From the NCBI RefSeq assembly GCF_029395535.1, contig NZ_CP113920.1:1860001-1924000 (forward strand): a DNA stretch of 64,000 bases, written 5' to 3'. The notes beneath the pieces were generated by a model. It made no database searches and was not told where the DNA came from. It was given only the letters and a program-made list of their open reading frames with translations. The position numbers and the translations under genes are program-made. Within the stretch, counting starts at the first letter, position 1; every line of letters begins with the position of its first letter. The stretch comes from Bifidobacterium sp. ESL0732. Lineage in GTDB: Bacteria; Actinomycetota; Actinomycetes; Actinomycetales; Bifidobacteriaceae. This document shows, piece after piece, positions 45,210 through 53,953 of this stretch.

Positions 45210-47327
45210 TCATCCTTTTGGCATCACTTTGAAAGTTCGAGACGCATACTCCCCTTCCGGAAGGTCAATCACGCATTCAGCCAAGTACCGATTCCATGAC
45301 ATCTGCCATTCGCGGAACCTTTGTCCAATGGGAAATACTGGCGTAATATCCACATCCCTACCTCGGTACTTCGGTATTGCCAAGCGAATCGTAGGATGTT
45401 GTTCGTCGATATTGCGCGCCCAAAGCGTGACCAACGAATAATCTTCGGTTTCAAGGCCATACGCGACAATGGGGGCATCAAATTCAGGCAACCCAAGAGG
45501 CCAGAACGGCAGAGCCGAACCAATCATCGGTTGCACTTCATGTTTGTAGACATCAATTGCCTGCGAACACAAATCGAATTGAGCAGAGGCCATCCGATTC
45601 AGATAACCGGAAAGGAAGAAACGCCCGAGCATGGTGGTATTCAGATTGAACGCCACTTCTTCATCACTCATTCCGGCGGACGGATACGCCCAATTGGCCG
45701 CCTGCTCGGGAAGCACCATCATCGTGGCCGTCGCGGCGATGGTCGGGTATATACGGAAATCCTGCTGGTCCGATGTGGACTGCACCTGGAAACGGCCCGT
45801 CTGGGCGAAATCCTCGCGCATACCGCCTGAAGAGCAGTTTTCGAGAATAACGCCGGGGTGACGTTTGTAGATACTCTCAATCCAAGCACTGTACGCACGA
45901 TTATGCCCCAGCAAACCATCACCAGCACTATCTGCTTGAAAATCGGTTCCGGAACCTGGCGACACGTTGTAATCGAACTTGAAGTATCCGATACCATAGT
46001 CCTCTATCAGACGATCGACGACTTCATCGAGATGGGCACGAGCGCTGGCATCCCGCAAATCCAAGACATAACGATCCTGTTCAACGAGACGATGCCCGTT
46101 ACGCTGGAAGAAGGCAGAATCGGGAAGCCGGTGCGTCATCGGACTTTTGACGCCAATGACTTCCGGCTCGAGCCAAAGACCGGGTATCATGCCGGCATAG
46201 CGGATGGCGTCGAAAACCTCTTGAATACCATTGGGGAAACGAGTCTTCGAAGGTTTCCACTCCCCCACCGAAGGCCACCAATCACCAGTATCGTCATACC
46301 AACCACAATCGACGCAGAATATCTCGGTACCCGCCTTGCCCGCAGCACTGATGAGCGGCAACAGTTTTGCTGTGGTAGGGTCGCCGTTGATAGTGTTCAT
46401 ATAATCATTGAAAATGACGCGCGGTCGAACATTGTCCTCGTTAGGCTGACGCATGAACCTGCGATAGGCCACCAACGACGCATAAGCAGTTTCAAATGTA
46501 TCTGCTGGCGCGACAGAGACGGGAACGCTAGTGAAGGATTCACCGGGTTTCAGCATCTTAGACCAACCGTGATCAACGTTGGTCGGTCCAGATAAGGCGA
46601 TATAGCCGTCGGAAGTGTCATCGCCTATTTCCCAACGCCAAGGACCGTTGTGCTCTATTTGGAAAAGCCAAGTTGCCTTGAAATCTTCGGATTGCACATA
46701 TGCCAGCGGCGCATGCTTGCCGGTCGACCATGTTCCTGTCGAGACCACCTTGTGCTCACTGCGGGGATTCTGACCTGTCAGATTTTGAGAAAAATCAGGG
46801 AGGAGATCGCGGACATTGGTTGAGCGCCATCGTCCCTCGGCAAGCCAATCGTAACGGGCTTCATGCAGACACCATGCACCAAGATCAGGCGCATGTCCTG
46901 CAACCGCGCCGAACTCGCTGGCCCAACTGGTCACCGATTCAAGGGAGACCGGGGCGGAATTGAGATTCTTAACCTTTACAAAGGTGCAGAACATGGGCAC
47001 ATTTTCTGGCAATTCAAACGTGACCGTGGCTTGAAGGCCCACCTCGTCATTGGTCATAACGATGTCCAGCGCTGCTATATTTCTATCGCCGATTTTCCTT
47101 TTGTGGTGCGAACGGTAACGCATACCTCGACCTACGGTTGTAGACGTCAAGCGATCATTGGCAATCCAGTGACCCGTCCCCGCTATCAGTATTTCGACTA
47201 AAGGAACATTGTGGGCACATCGAATATCGACATTTTGGCCCACCACCCGAGCCAAACTTACCGGCGAATGTTCATCCCACTGAAAATATAACGTAATACA
47301 ATTATTGCTCCATGAAAATTCTTCCAT
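45210..47327 (-). CDS. GH36-like alpha-galactosidase
   Basis: This is a 705-residue cytoplasmic clan GH-D enzyme. The probable nucleophile Asp is in YFKFDYNVSPGSG and the acid/base Asp in ENCSSGGMRED; a tryptophan/aspartate segment VDCGWYDDTGDWWPS lies in the middle as in GH36. There is no signal peptide. The frame is open 45 codons upstream, but the ATG at 47327 is preferred for its AAAGG and because the upstream part is not family-like. It would remove terminal alpha-galactose from imported oligosaccharides. It stands alone, convergent with the lacI-type gene, with an operator-like half-match 89 bp upstream, which suggests control by the same regulator. Sub-family specificity is not certain. 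Confidence 0.85.
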   Translation of the reverse strand: MEEFSWSNNCITLYFQWDEHSPVSLARVVGQNVDIRCAHNVPLVEILIAGTGHWIANDRLTSTTVGRGMRYRSHHKRKIGDRNIAALDIVMTNDEVGLQATVTFELPENVPMFCTFVKVKNLNSAPVSLESVTSWASEFGAVAGHAPDLGAWCLHEARYDWLAEGRWRSTNVRDLLPDFSQNLTGQNPRSEHKVVSTGTWSTGKHAPLAYVQSEDFKATWLFQIEHNGPWRWEIGDDTSDGYIALSGPTNVDHGWSKMLKPGESFTSVPVSVAPADTFETAYASLVAYRRFMRQPNEDNVRPRVIFNDYMNTINGDPTTAKLLPLISAAGKAGTEIFCVDCGWYDDTGDWWPSVGEWKPSKTRFPNGIQEVFDAIRYAGMIPGLWLEPEVIGVKSPMTHRLPDSAFFQRNGHRLVEQDRYVLDLRDASARAHLDEVVDRLIEDYGIGYFKFDYNVSPGSGTDFQADSAGDGLLGHNRAYSAWIESIYKRHPGVILENCSSGGMREDFAQTGRFQVQSTSDQQDFRIYPTIAATATMMVLPEQAANWAYPSAGMSDEEVAFNLNTTMLGRFFLSGYLNRMASAQFDLCSQAIDVYKHEVQPMIGSALPFWPLGLPEFDAPIVAYGLETEDYSLVTLWARNIDEQHPTIRLAIPKYRGRDVDITPVFPIGQRFREWQMSWNRYLAECVIDLPEGEYASRTFKVMPKG

Positions 47328-47415
47328 TCCGACACGCCTTTCAGAACATTCCTGCTGATGCTGCTGAATTAAGTGTAATGATGTGGCTAAGAAATATTCC
47401 AATGACTGGCAAGAC

Positions 47416-47427
47416 GGAAAGTTTTCT
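47416..47427. promoter_or_regulatory. Operator-like sequence upstream of GH36 gene
   Basis: GGAAAGTTTTCT matches the core GGAAAATTTTCC of the 18-bp palindrome at 44073-44090 at 10 of 12 positions. It lies 89 bp upstream of the GH36 start. A single weak match could be chance. Confidence 0.35.
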
Positions 47428-47556
47428 CTTAAAGAAAATGATAGCGACAAACGGAATCGCAAATGGTAATCGTCGATACCAAGAAAGCCACGTGCATCCT
47501 AAACTTTGCCACGATTTCTTATATGGTTCATCCCTATTTAGAAGATAGACAGAAAA

Positions 47557-47597
47557 AGCTGCCTTGACGGCACTGAAATCTGTCCGTCAAGGCAGCT
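47557..47597 (-). terminator. Rho-independent terminator of leuA
   Basis: AGCTGCCTTGACGG (47557-47570) pairs perfectly with CCGTCAAGGCAGCT (47584-47597), and the minus strand then reads TTTTTCTGTC. It lies 20 bp after the leuA stop. Confidence 0.93.
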
Positions 47598-47617
47598 AAT
47601 CATAAATAAACCGAAAT

Positions 47618-49528
47618 TCAGCGCATCGAGCGATTGATCGCGGAGATGATCGCCTTCAGCGAGCTGGTGGTGATCGACGAATCGATGCCGACGCCCCAGA
47701 TGATCTTCGCGTTGGCCTCGCCGCCGATCTGGCATTCGATATAGGAAGCGGCCATCGCGTCGGTGCCTGCGGTCATAGCGTGCTCGGCGTAATCCATGAC
47801 ACTGACAGAAATGGCAATGGACGAAAGCGCGTTGAGGAAGGCGTCGAGCGGGCCGTTGCCGGCGCCGCTGACCTCACGCTCGATCGGATCGGCACCCGGC
47901 TCGGCACCGCGGTCCAAGAGCTTGGCCTTCAAAACGGTATCGGAACCGTCCGAACCGGAAGTCACCGAGACGTTCAAGAGCTTCAGACGGCCCCACGATT
48001 GCAGATCGTCACCGCCGTTGTCGCCCACGGCCTCGCCGATTGCGAACGCGCCGTTCTCCTCGACCGGAAGGTACTCGTCCTTGAACAGCCTCCAGATATC
48101 GTCGTCCTTGACCTCTTTATCGGTCTTGTCGGCGTAGTCCTGCACAACCTTCTCGAATTCGATCTGCAGGCGCTTGGGCAGATCGAGGTTGTGGTTGGTC
48201 TTGAGCAGGTAAGCCATGCCACCCTTGCCAGACTGCGAGTTGACGCGGATGATGGCTTTGTAGCTGCGGCCGATGTCTTTCGGGTCGATCGGAAGGTAAG
48301 GTACGAGCCAGACAAAGTCGTCGAGGTTGGCTCCAGCACGCTCAGCCGCGGCCTGACGCGCTTCGAGCCCCTTCTTGATAGCATCCTGATGCGAGCCAGA
48401 GAAGGCAGTGAACACGAAGTTGCCGGCGTAGGGGTGGCGCTCGGAAATAGTGAGCTGGTTGCAATATTCGACGGTCTTGCGAATCTTCGGCACATCGGAA
48501 TAATCAATCTGTGGGTCGACGCCCTGGGTCAGCATATTGAGGCCCAGCGTGACCAGGTCGACGTTGCCGGTGCGTTCGCCGTTGCCCAAGAGGCAGCCTT
48601 CGACGCGGTCGGCTCCGGCGAGAACGGCCAGTTCCGTGGCGGCGACACCCATACCCTCATCATTATGCGGATGCAGCGAGAGGACGATGGAATCACGGTC
48701 TTTGAGGTTGTTGGAGACGTACTCAACCTCGTCGGCGAAAACGTTCGGCGTGGTCATCTCGACGGTGGCCGGCAGGTTGATGATCATCTTGTGATCCGGC
48801 GTCGGCTTGATGACGTCGATAACGGCGTTACATACCTCGACGGCGTAATCCGGCTCGGTTCCGGTGAAGGATTCGGGCGAATATTCGTAATACAGGTCGG
48901 TGCCGCCGGCTGCGCCTTCGAGGTCCTTGCAAAGCTCGGCCGCGTCGGTTGCAAGCTTCTTGATGCCCTCTTTGTCCTTACGGAAGACGACCTCGCGCTG
49001 TAGCACGGAGACGGAATTATAGAAATGGACCACGGCACGCTTGGCACCGCGCAGGCACTCGTAGGTCTTACGAATCAAGTGCTCGCGGGCCTGAGTCAAC
49101 ACGACGATGGTGACATCGTCAGGAATGAGTTCGCGCTCAATCAACAGACGCACGAAATCGTAATCCGTGTCGGAAGCCGACGGGAAGCCGACTTCGATCT
49201 CCTTGAAGCCCATGGAAATCAGGAGGTTCCAGAAACGCAGCTTGCGTTCGGAATCCATCGGATTGACCAGCGCCTGGTTGCCGTCACGAAGATCGACCGA
49301 ACACCAACGCGGAGCACGGCGCAACCTCTTTTCCGGCCACGTACGCTCGGGATAATCGAATGGAATCTGCTTGTCGTAGGCCACATACTTGGTATATGGC
49401 ATCTTGCTGGGCTTTTGCGGTTCTCCTATGAAACGCGGTGGAGGCAGCAGCAGGTCGTTGTTACCTCCATTGGATTGTGCGGCGACCGCCGCGAGATCAA
49501 ATACCGATGATTGTTGATCCTGACCCAT
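47618..49528 (-). CDS. leuA: 2-isopropylmalate synthase
   Basis: It condenses acetyl-CoA with 2-ketoisovalerate, the first committed step to leucine. The 636 residues match the long actinobacterial form. The catalytic TIM barrel starts with WCSVDLRDGNQALVNPM (metal- and substrate-binding DGNQ), contains HPHNDEGMG (metal-ligand histidines), and is followed by the C-terminal LeuA dimer regulatory domain that binds leucine. The start at 49528 is chosen because AAAGGAGGAG precedes this ATG (MGQDQQSS); the frame is open 18 codons further. It is a single gene with a strong terminator. An inverted repeat lies in its leader region. Confidence 0.95.
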   Translation of the reverse strand: MGQDQQSSVFDLAAVAAQSNGGNNDLLLPPPRFIGEPQKPSKMPYTKYVAYDKQIPFDYPERTWPEKRLRRAPRWCSVDLRDGNQALVNPMDSERKLRFWNLLISMGFKEIEVGFPSASDTDYDFVRLLIERELIPDDVTIVVLTQAREHLIRKTYECLRGAKRAVVHFYNSVSVLQREVVFRKDKEGIKKLATDAAELCKDLEGAAGGTDLYYEYSPESFTGTEPDYAVEVCNAVIDVIKPTPDHKMIINLPATVEMTTPNVFADEVEYVSNNLKDRDSIVLSLHPHNDEGMGVAATELAVLAGADRVEGCLLGNGERTGNVDLVTLGLNMLTQGVDPQIDYSDVPKIRKTVEYCNQLTISERHPYAGNFVFTAFSGSHQDAIKKGLEARQAAAERAGANLDDFVWLVPYLPIDPKDIGRSYKAIIRVNSQSGKGGMAYLLKTNHNLDLPKRLQIEFEKVVQDYADKTDKEVKDDDIWRLFKDEYLPVEENGAFAIGEAVGDNGGDDLQSWGRLKLLNVSVTSGSDGSDTVLKAKLLDRGAEPGADPIEREVSGAGNGPLDAFLNALSSIAISVSVMDYAEHAMTAGTDAMAASYIECQIGGEANAKIIWGVGIDSSITTSSLKAIISAINRSMR

Positions 49529-49586
49529 CACTCCTCCTTTTCTTTGTATTACGCGCCGCAGGTTGCGACGCGAAGTAACCAAATAT

Positions 49587-49626
49587 TATATGTTTCGACA
49601 GGCTTATTACCTTACGGAAACATATA
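49587..49626. promoter_or_regulatory. Perfect 10-bp inverted repeat upstream of leuA
   Basis: TATATGTTTC (49587-49596) and GAAACATATA (49617-49626) form a perfect inverted repeat with a 20-nt centre, 59-98 bp upstream of the leuA start. It could be an operator or a leader stem-loop. I see no leucine-codon leader peptide and no T-box features. Confidence 0.5.
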
Positions 49627-49717
49627 AATGATTATGATAGACGGTTCAATGAGTTCAAATCGCCCATATTCCAAGATTCGATTGCTCGAGGCCTCTATAT
49701 CCTTCATATTGATGCCA

Positions 49718-49855
49718 CTTGGCGCGCCAAGTAGGCCTGAAATCGCAACTTTCGCGCAATATTCATCGTAAAAGAGGCTTCTTGGCGCGCCAAGTACCCC
49801 GAAAAATGCTGAATTGGCTCACATTTTGCAAAATTGAACCTCTTGGCGCACCAAG
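49718..49855 (-). repeat. Triple-palindrome repeat element, copy 3 (inverted)
   Basis: CTTGGCGCGCCAAG lies at 49718-49731 and 49781-49794, and CTTGGCGCACCAAG at 49842-49855. Spacings are 63 and 61 bp, so the outer palindromes are again 124 bp apart. Read on the minus strand, its spacers align with those of copy 1 (shared TCAATTTT...CATTTTTCG in the first and AAGCC...GAATA in the second), which shows it is the same element in the opposite direction. The midpoint dyads are weaker here. It lies between divergent-side leuA upstream sequence and the 3' end of the DUF5701-like gene; 49529-49959 contains no gene. Confidence 0.8.
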
Positions 49856-49959
49856 AACCTCGATAAAACGAGAATTGACAGAATGAGTGAACTGTTGTCG
49901 ATAGAAATATTGCGCTGCAGAATTGGGTAACAGACGGCACCACCGAAAAACCGCAGCGA

Positions 49960-50580
49960 TTAGCGGAACAGTGAGATGCCACGACGGGCCTGGCAATATG
50001 CGTTGCCGAGCCACGTGTGACGAGAGGTGGGCCAGACCGAACCAAGGCGCGGGGCATTCTGGCTCATCCAGATGCTCGGCACGCGGCCGTCGGCGCTGCG
50101 GGAGCCGAGCAGGTTGAAACCGTTTTTCTTGACAAGCCAATCCGGATGCTGGGTGGCGATGGCGAGGCCTTCCTCGAGGGTCAGTGGCATGCGTTCGTCG
50201 GAATCGATCAACTTGCGAGCGACGTCGGGCTCGCGGTTGACATAGGCGGTGCCGGTGTGCGGATCGACGACCAGGTAGAACGGACCCTCCGGTGGCTCGA
50301 AACCGTCCTGCGGCAGGAAGCTGGCGACATCGCGCGGAGGCATTGTGGTGAAACCGGCCATACGGTTGATGCTGGTTCGGGCAATCAGCGACTCCGGGCT
50401 GACCAATTCGTGGGTAGGAATGAGAAGGATATTCTCGCCCAAATCGCTATCTTTCAGGGCATCAATCAACGGACGCGCGAGCGCACGGAACGCCGCCGCG
50501 CTCATATCGGCCACGTCGGGATAGCCCAACGCCACGATGCGGTCCAATTGTTTTTGCGCTTCTTTAGATGCCTTCGACAT
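49960..50580 (-). CDS. DUF5701-like protein
   Basis: The product is a 206-residue soluble protein without signal peptide or membrane segments. The pattern DRIVALGYPDVADMSAAAFRALARPL...ENILLIPTHELVSPESLI and the C-terminal GSRSADGRVPSIWMSQNAPRLGSVW match what I remember of the actinobacterial DUF5701 family; no function is known to me. The start at 50580 (MSKASKEAQKQL) is the first in frame; no clear ribosome-binding site is seen. Its neighbours are leuA (same strand, 431 bp away) and asd (same strand, upstream), without tight spacing, so it is likely its own unit. Confidence 0.7.
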   Translation of the reverse strand: MSKASKEAQKQLDRIVALGYPDVADMSAAAFRALARPLIDALKDSDLGENILLIPTHELVSPESLIARTSINRMAGFTTMPPRDVASFLPQDGFEPPEGPFYLVVDPHTGTAYVNREPDVARKLIDSDERMPLTLEEGLAIATQHPDWLVKKNGFNLLGSRSADGRVPSIWMSQNAPRLGSVWPTSRHTWLGNAYCQARRGISLFR

Positions 50581-50782
50581 GATTCCAGTATGTCACGCGG
50601 CCGGTATGTCACGCAGAGCGGGCGACGACGAGCAAGGCCTTGGCCACGGCCAGCTCAGTACGGTCGGCGGCAACGGTACGAGAACCGCCATACAACCACC
50701 AAAGGTCTGTCAGACACTATCGCACTATCAGCCCCAGCGATCACCGCACGCCCGCCTCGACGTCCTCATCCGCACACCTGCT

Positions 50783-50894
50783 AATGCGACCAAAAGCACG
50801 ATTCCGAGCGATTTTCCATGCTTTTCGTCGCACCATAATTGTCAATGCGACCAAAAGCACGATTCTGGTGCACTTTTGTGCTTTTGGTCGCATT
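50783..50894. repeat. Two tandem hairpin repeats sharing AATGCGACCAAAAGCAC
   Basis: The second unit (50844-50894) is a perfect 17-bp inverted repeat, AATGCGACCAAAAGCAC with GTGCTTTTGGTCGCATT. The first (50783-50834) starts with the same 17 bp and has a slightly decayed second arm (TGCTTTTCGTCGCA). The units begin 61 bp apart. They lie in the 338-bp gap after asd and before the DUF5701-like gene; no T-run follows on the minus strand. I see no gene in the gap. Confidence 0.7.
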
Positions 50895-50918
50895 AACGAT
50901 GAGCAACACAGCCGAGGG

Positions 50919-51992
50919 TTACGCGCGGAAATGCTTGCGAGCCACGATCTCGGCGAGCTCGACAGCGTTCAGGGCAGCACCCTTGCGCAGGTTGTCGTTG
51001 GCGATGAAGAAGGCGAGACCCTTCTTGCCCTCGACGGCCTGGTCCTGGCGGATGCGGCCGACGAAGCTCGGGTCCTTGCCGGCGGCCAGCTGCGGGGTCG
51101 GGATATCATTGAGCTCGACGCCCGGCGCATCCTTTAGGACCTCACGGGCCATATCCGGCGTGACGTCGCGTTCGAATTCGGCGTTGACCGACATGCCGTG
51201 CGCGGTGAAGACGCCAACGCGCACGCAGGTGCAGGAGGCGGCGAGGTTCGGCAGGTGCAGGATCTTGCGGCTTTCATTGCGCAACTTCTGCTCCTCGTCG
51301 GTCTCCTCGCTGCCGTCATCGACGACGGCGCCGATGAACGGGACGGCGTTGAAGGCAATGGTGCGCACGACCTTGGTGGGCTTGGGGAAATCGATGGCGG
51401 AGCCGTCGAAAACGAGCTTGTCGGCGCCCTGGTCGACGGCGGCTTTGGCCTCGTTCATCAACTGTTCGACACCGGCGCGTCCGGCACCTGAAACCGCCTG
51501 ATAGGAGCTGACAATCAGACGCTTCAGGCCGAAGTGGGTGTCCAACGCTTTCAAGACCGGGATGCAGGCCATGGTGGTGCAGTTCGGGTTGGCGACAATG
51601 CGACGGGGAATGTCGTCAAGATCGTCGGGATTGGCTTCGGCCACGACCAGCGGCACGTCGTCATGCATACGCCATTGCGAGGAATTGTCAATGACGTAAG
51701 CGCCGGCCTCGGCGAATTTCGGAGCCCAGACCCTCGAGGTGCCTCCACCGGCGGAGAAGATGGCGATATCAATACCACTCAAGTCAGCCTTGGCTACGTC
51801 CTCGACCACGATGTCGCGATCGCGCCATTTGAGCACGGTACCTGCGGAATGTGCGGAAGCCAGAAAACGCAGGTTATCGATGGGGAAATTCCGCTCATCG
51901 AGCACGCGACGCATGACCATGCCGACCTGTCCGGTGGCCCCCAGCACCGCGACGTTGACCTTTCGCTGTTGGGTTTCGTTTGATTCGGTCAT
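50919..51992 (-). CDS. asd: Aspartate-semialdehyde dehydrogenase
   Basis: It reduces aspartyl phosphate to aspartate semialdehyde, the branch point for lysine/diaminopimelate, threonine and methionine. The 357 residues begin with VNVAVLGATGQVGMVMRRVL (NADP site); FSAGGGTSRVWAPKFAEAG and NPNCTTMACIPVLKAL carry the catalytic cysteine, and RIAV-type SCTCVRVGVFTAHGMSVNAEF follows. The start at 51992 is set by GGGAGGAAAA before the ATG. It is third in the row lysC-alpha, lysC-beta, asd on the minus strand, though 191 bp separate it from the ACT gene. Confidence 0.96.
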   Translation of the reverse strand: MTESNETQQRKVNVAVLGATGQVGMVMRRVLDERNFPIDNLRFLASAHSAGTVLKWRDRDIVVEDVAKADLSGIDIAIFSAGGGTSRVWAPKFAEAGAYVIDNSSQWRMHDDVPLVVAEANPDDLDDIPRRIVANPNCTTMACIPVLKALDTHFGLKRLIVSSYQAVSGAGRAGVEQLMNEAKAAVDQGADKLVFDGSAIDFPKPTKVVRTIAFNAVPFIGAVVDDGSEETDEEQKLRNESRKILHLPNLAASCTCVRVGVFTAHGMSVNAEFERDVTPDMAREVLKDAPGVELNDIPTPQLAAGKDPSFVGRIRQDQAVEGKKGLAFFIANDNLRKGAALNAVELAEIVARKHFRA

Positions 51993-52183
51993 GATATTTT
52001 CCTCCCGCCGGGCAACCATCTACTCAAGGCAGACTCTGCCATAATCTCACATAATTCCTGCCGTTCTGCATGACAAACACTACAGAACGCATATGTGCCA
52101 TATCATAGCGCGAGGTGTCGCGTGGGAACGAAATCACGCGACTATATGAGACTCAAAACCGGTAATAGGAATATGTCGCTGCC

Positions 52184-52831
52184 TCAGCGGCCGGTGCCAC
52201 CATAGACCACTGCCTCCACCTGATCCGCGTCGAGACCATAAGCCGTGTGCAGCGCACGTACGGCGTCATCGAGCTGGTCGAGCGGGACCAGGGCGGCAAT
52301 GCGAATCTCGGAGGTCGAAATCATCATCACGTTGATATGCTTGGCGCTCAAGGCCTCAAAGAACTTGGCGGCAAGGCCGGAATGGGTTTTCATGCCCACA
52401 CCCACCACGGCGACCTTGCCGACTTCGGAATTGACGAAATAGGACTCATATCCCAAATCGGTCTTTTTGCCGTCAAGCGCTTTCTCCACGGTTTTCACCG
52501 TGGCATCCGGCACGGTGAAGGAGATGTCCGCCTTGCCGGTCGAAGCCCCGGCCTGCACGATCATATCGACGTTGATGCCACTTTTGGCGAGCTCGGTGAA
52601 GACGCGGGCCGCCATACCGGGGGTGTCGGGAACGCCGCGCACCGTGACCAGGGATTCAGTACGGTCATGCGCAACCCCGGAAATCACCGGGGTCTCAGGG
52701 CCGAGATCCGGGAAGATGTCGCCCATCGACTTGTTGTCGGCTTCGCCGGTTTGGCTGGTTTCGTTGGTTTCGTCGGTTTTACTTTGGCCGCTCAAATCCA
52801 CGCCTTCGTCTTTCGTGTTGTCACTGCTCAT
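52184..52831 (-). CDS. Aspartokinase regulatory subunit (ACT domains)
   Basis: This is a 215-residue protein made of a polar N-terminal segment (about 1-45, rich in Asp, Lys, Thr) and two ACT domains (VTVRGVPDTPGMAARVFTELAKSGINVDMIVQ and VAVVGVGMKTHSGLAAKFFEALSAKHINVMMISTSEIRIAALV). These are the beta-type regulatory domains that bind lysine/threonine in aspartokinases. In most actinobacteria this part is fused to the kinase or made from an internal start of lysC; here it is a separate gene with its own AAAGGAAACACA ribosome-binding site, 83 bp after the kinase gene. It probably assembles with the kinase subunit to give feedback control. Confidence 0.92.
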   Translation of the reverse strand: MSSDNTKDEGVDLSGQSKTDETNETSQTGEADNKSMGDIFPDLGPETPVISGVAHDRTESLVTVRGVPDTPGMAARVFTELAKSGINVDMIVQAGASTGKADISFTVPDATVKTVEKALDGKKTDLGYESYFVNSEVGKVAVVGVGMKTHSGLAAKFFEALSAKHINVMMISTSEIRIAALVPLDQLDDAVRALHTAYGLDADQVEAVVYGGTGR

Positions 52832-52914
52832 TGTGTTTCCTTTGTTCTCTTGCCATTGAAGTCATATCCGTATATTTCCTAATGTATTACACTACGGGGC
52901 CCACTATCGGATTT

Positions 52915-53679
52915 TTAATCCAGATTCGGCAACTTCCTCGCGTCAACGCCCTCCGGCACCACCAACGTACCCATCCGATGCGAGAACGAGCTACGCACAT
53001 GCAGCGGCATGTTGAAGCGCTGCGCGTACTCCACGCAACGCAAGGCAAGAACCTTCGAGCCGCAGGAAGCCATTTCGAGGATTGCGTCGTAACTGATTGA
53101 GGGAATGCGCCGTGCGCTGGGGACGATGCGCGGGTCCGCGGTGAAAATGCCGTCCACATCGGTGTAGATCTCGCAGATATCAGCTCCCAAAGCCACTGCG
53201 AGCGCCACCGCCGAAGTGTCGGAACCCCCACGGCCCAACGTGGTGTAATCGCCATCGGCGTTGATGCCCTGGAATCCAGCGACGATGGCGATCTTGCCGT
53301 CGTCGATGACATGGGCCACCCGCTCGGGTTTCACGGATTTGATGTGTGCCGCGCCGAAACGGGCGTCGGTCATGAAACCGGCCTGGGAACCAGTGAAAGA
53401 GTATGCACGCTCTCCTGCGGCGTGGATGGCCATCGCCAGAAGGCTCATCGAGATACGCTCACCTGCAGTCATCAGCATGTCCATTTCGCGAGCGGGAGGG
53501 TTCGAATCGATGCTCATTGCCTGGTCGATCAAATCGTCAGTGGTATCCCCCATCGCCGAAACGACGACCGCGACATTGTTGCCCTTGCGTTTCGTCTCCA
53601 CAATCCGCTTGGCGACACGCTTGATGGACTCCGCGTCGGCCACAGAGGATCCGCCGTATTTTTGTACGATAAGCGCCAC
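52915..53679 (-). CDS. lysC: Aspartokinase catalytic subunit (kinase domain only)
   Basis: It phosphorylates aspartate, the first step to lysine, threonine and methionine. The 254 residues hold only the amino-acid kinase domain: [22 protein letters not shown] (KFGGTS-type), [31 protein letters not shown] and [12 protein letters not shown]. The protein ends in [18 protein letters not shown], where fused enzymes continue into ACT domains. The start is taken as GTG at 53679 because it matches the usual N-terminus ([10 protein letters not shown]) and has AAGGGAAA upstream; the frame itself is open 30 codons further. The regulatory part is the next gene. Confidence 0.94.
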   Translation of the reverse strand: MALIVQKYGGSSVADAESIKRVAKRIVETKRKGNNVAVVVSAMGDTTDDLIDQAMSIDSNPPAREMDMLMTAGERISMSLLAMAIHAAGERAYSFTGSQAGFMTDARFGAAHIKSVKPERVAHVIDDGKIAIVAGFQGINADGDYTTLGRGGSDTSAVALAVALGADICEIYTDVDGIFTADPRIVPSARRIPSISYDAILEMASCGSKVLALRCVEYAQRFNMPLHVRSSFSHRMGTLVVPEGVDARKLPNLD

Positions 53680-53918
53680 GATTTCCCTTATCTCCCTGGC
53701 AGATGCGCCAGTTTCCAAGCGTATGCCGCCAAAACTCAAGGCCGGCCAACGGGTGACATGATGCGACACAACGCAACATGGCCTGTTCTTGCAGCCGACT
53801 TTCGACAGTAATGATTGAATTATATGTCAGTGCCGCGCCTGGCTGTGCCGCTTACCAGCATACGGGCATACACCCTTGAGTAATCGGCTGTTTGAAGCGA
53901 AAGCCACAAGCCAAAAAT

Positions 53919-53932
53919 AGCCAGTCAAGGCT
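53919..53932 (-). terminator. Short stem-loop with T-run after recR
   Basis: AGCC (53919-53922) and GGCT (53929-53932) with a 6-nt loop, extended weakly by flanking bases, followed on the minus strand by ATTTTTGG. It lies 22 bp after the recR stop and fits the end of the dnaX-recR transcript. Confidence 0.6.
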
Positions 53933-53953
53933 GGTACCCTCACAAACGAACGC

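Noticed and set aside
47780..49003. A 407-codon frame opposite leuA
   Set aside because: It is antisense to leuA with no independent start signal.
49529..49700. T-box or leucine attenuator in the leuA leader
   Set aside because: No T-box core sequence, no antiterminator/terminator pair and no leucine-codon leader peptide are visible.
49704..50057. Small proteins read through the triple-palindrome elements
   Set aside because: The frames consist mainly of the repeat itself (recurring LARQE, GAPRG, CAKR peptides) and lack ribosome-binding sites.
50844..50894. Intrinsic terminator of asd
   Set aside because: The stem is strong, but no T-run follows on the minus strand and a second copy lies beside it; recorded as a repeat instead.
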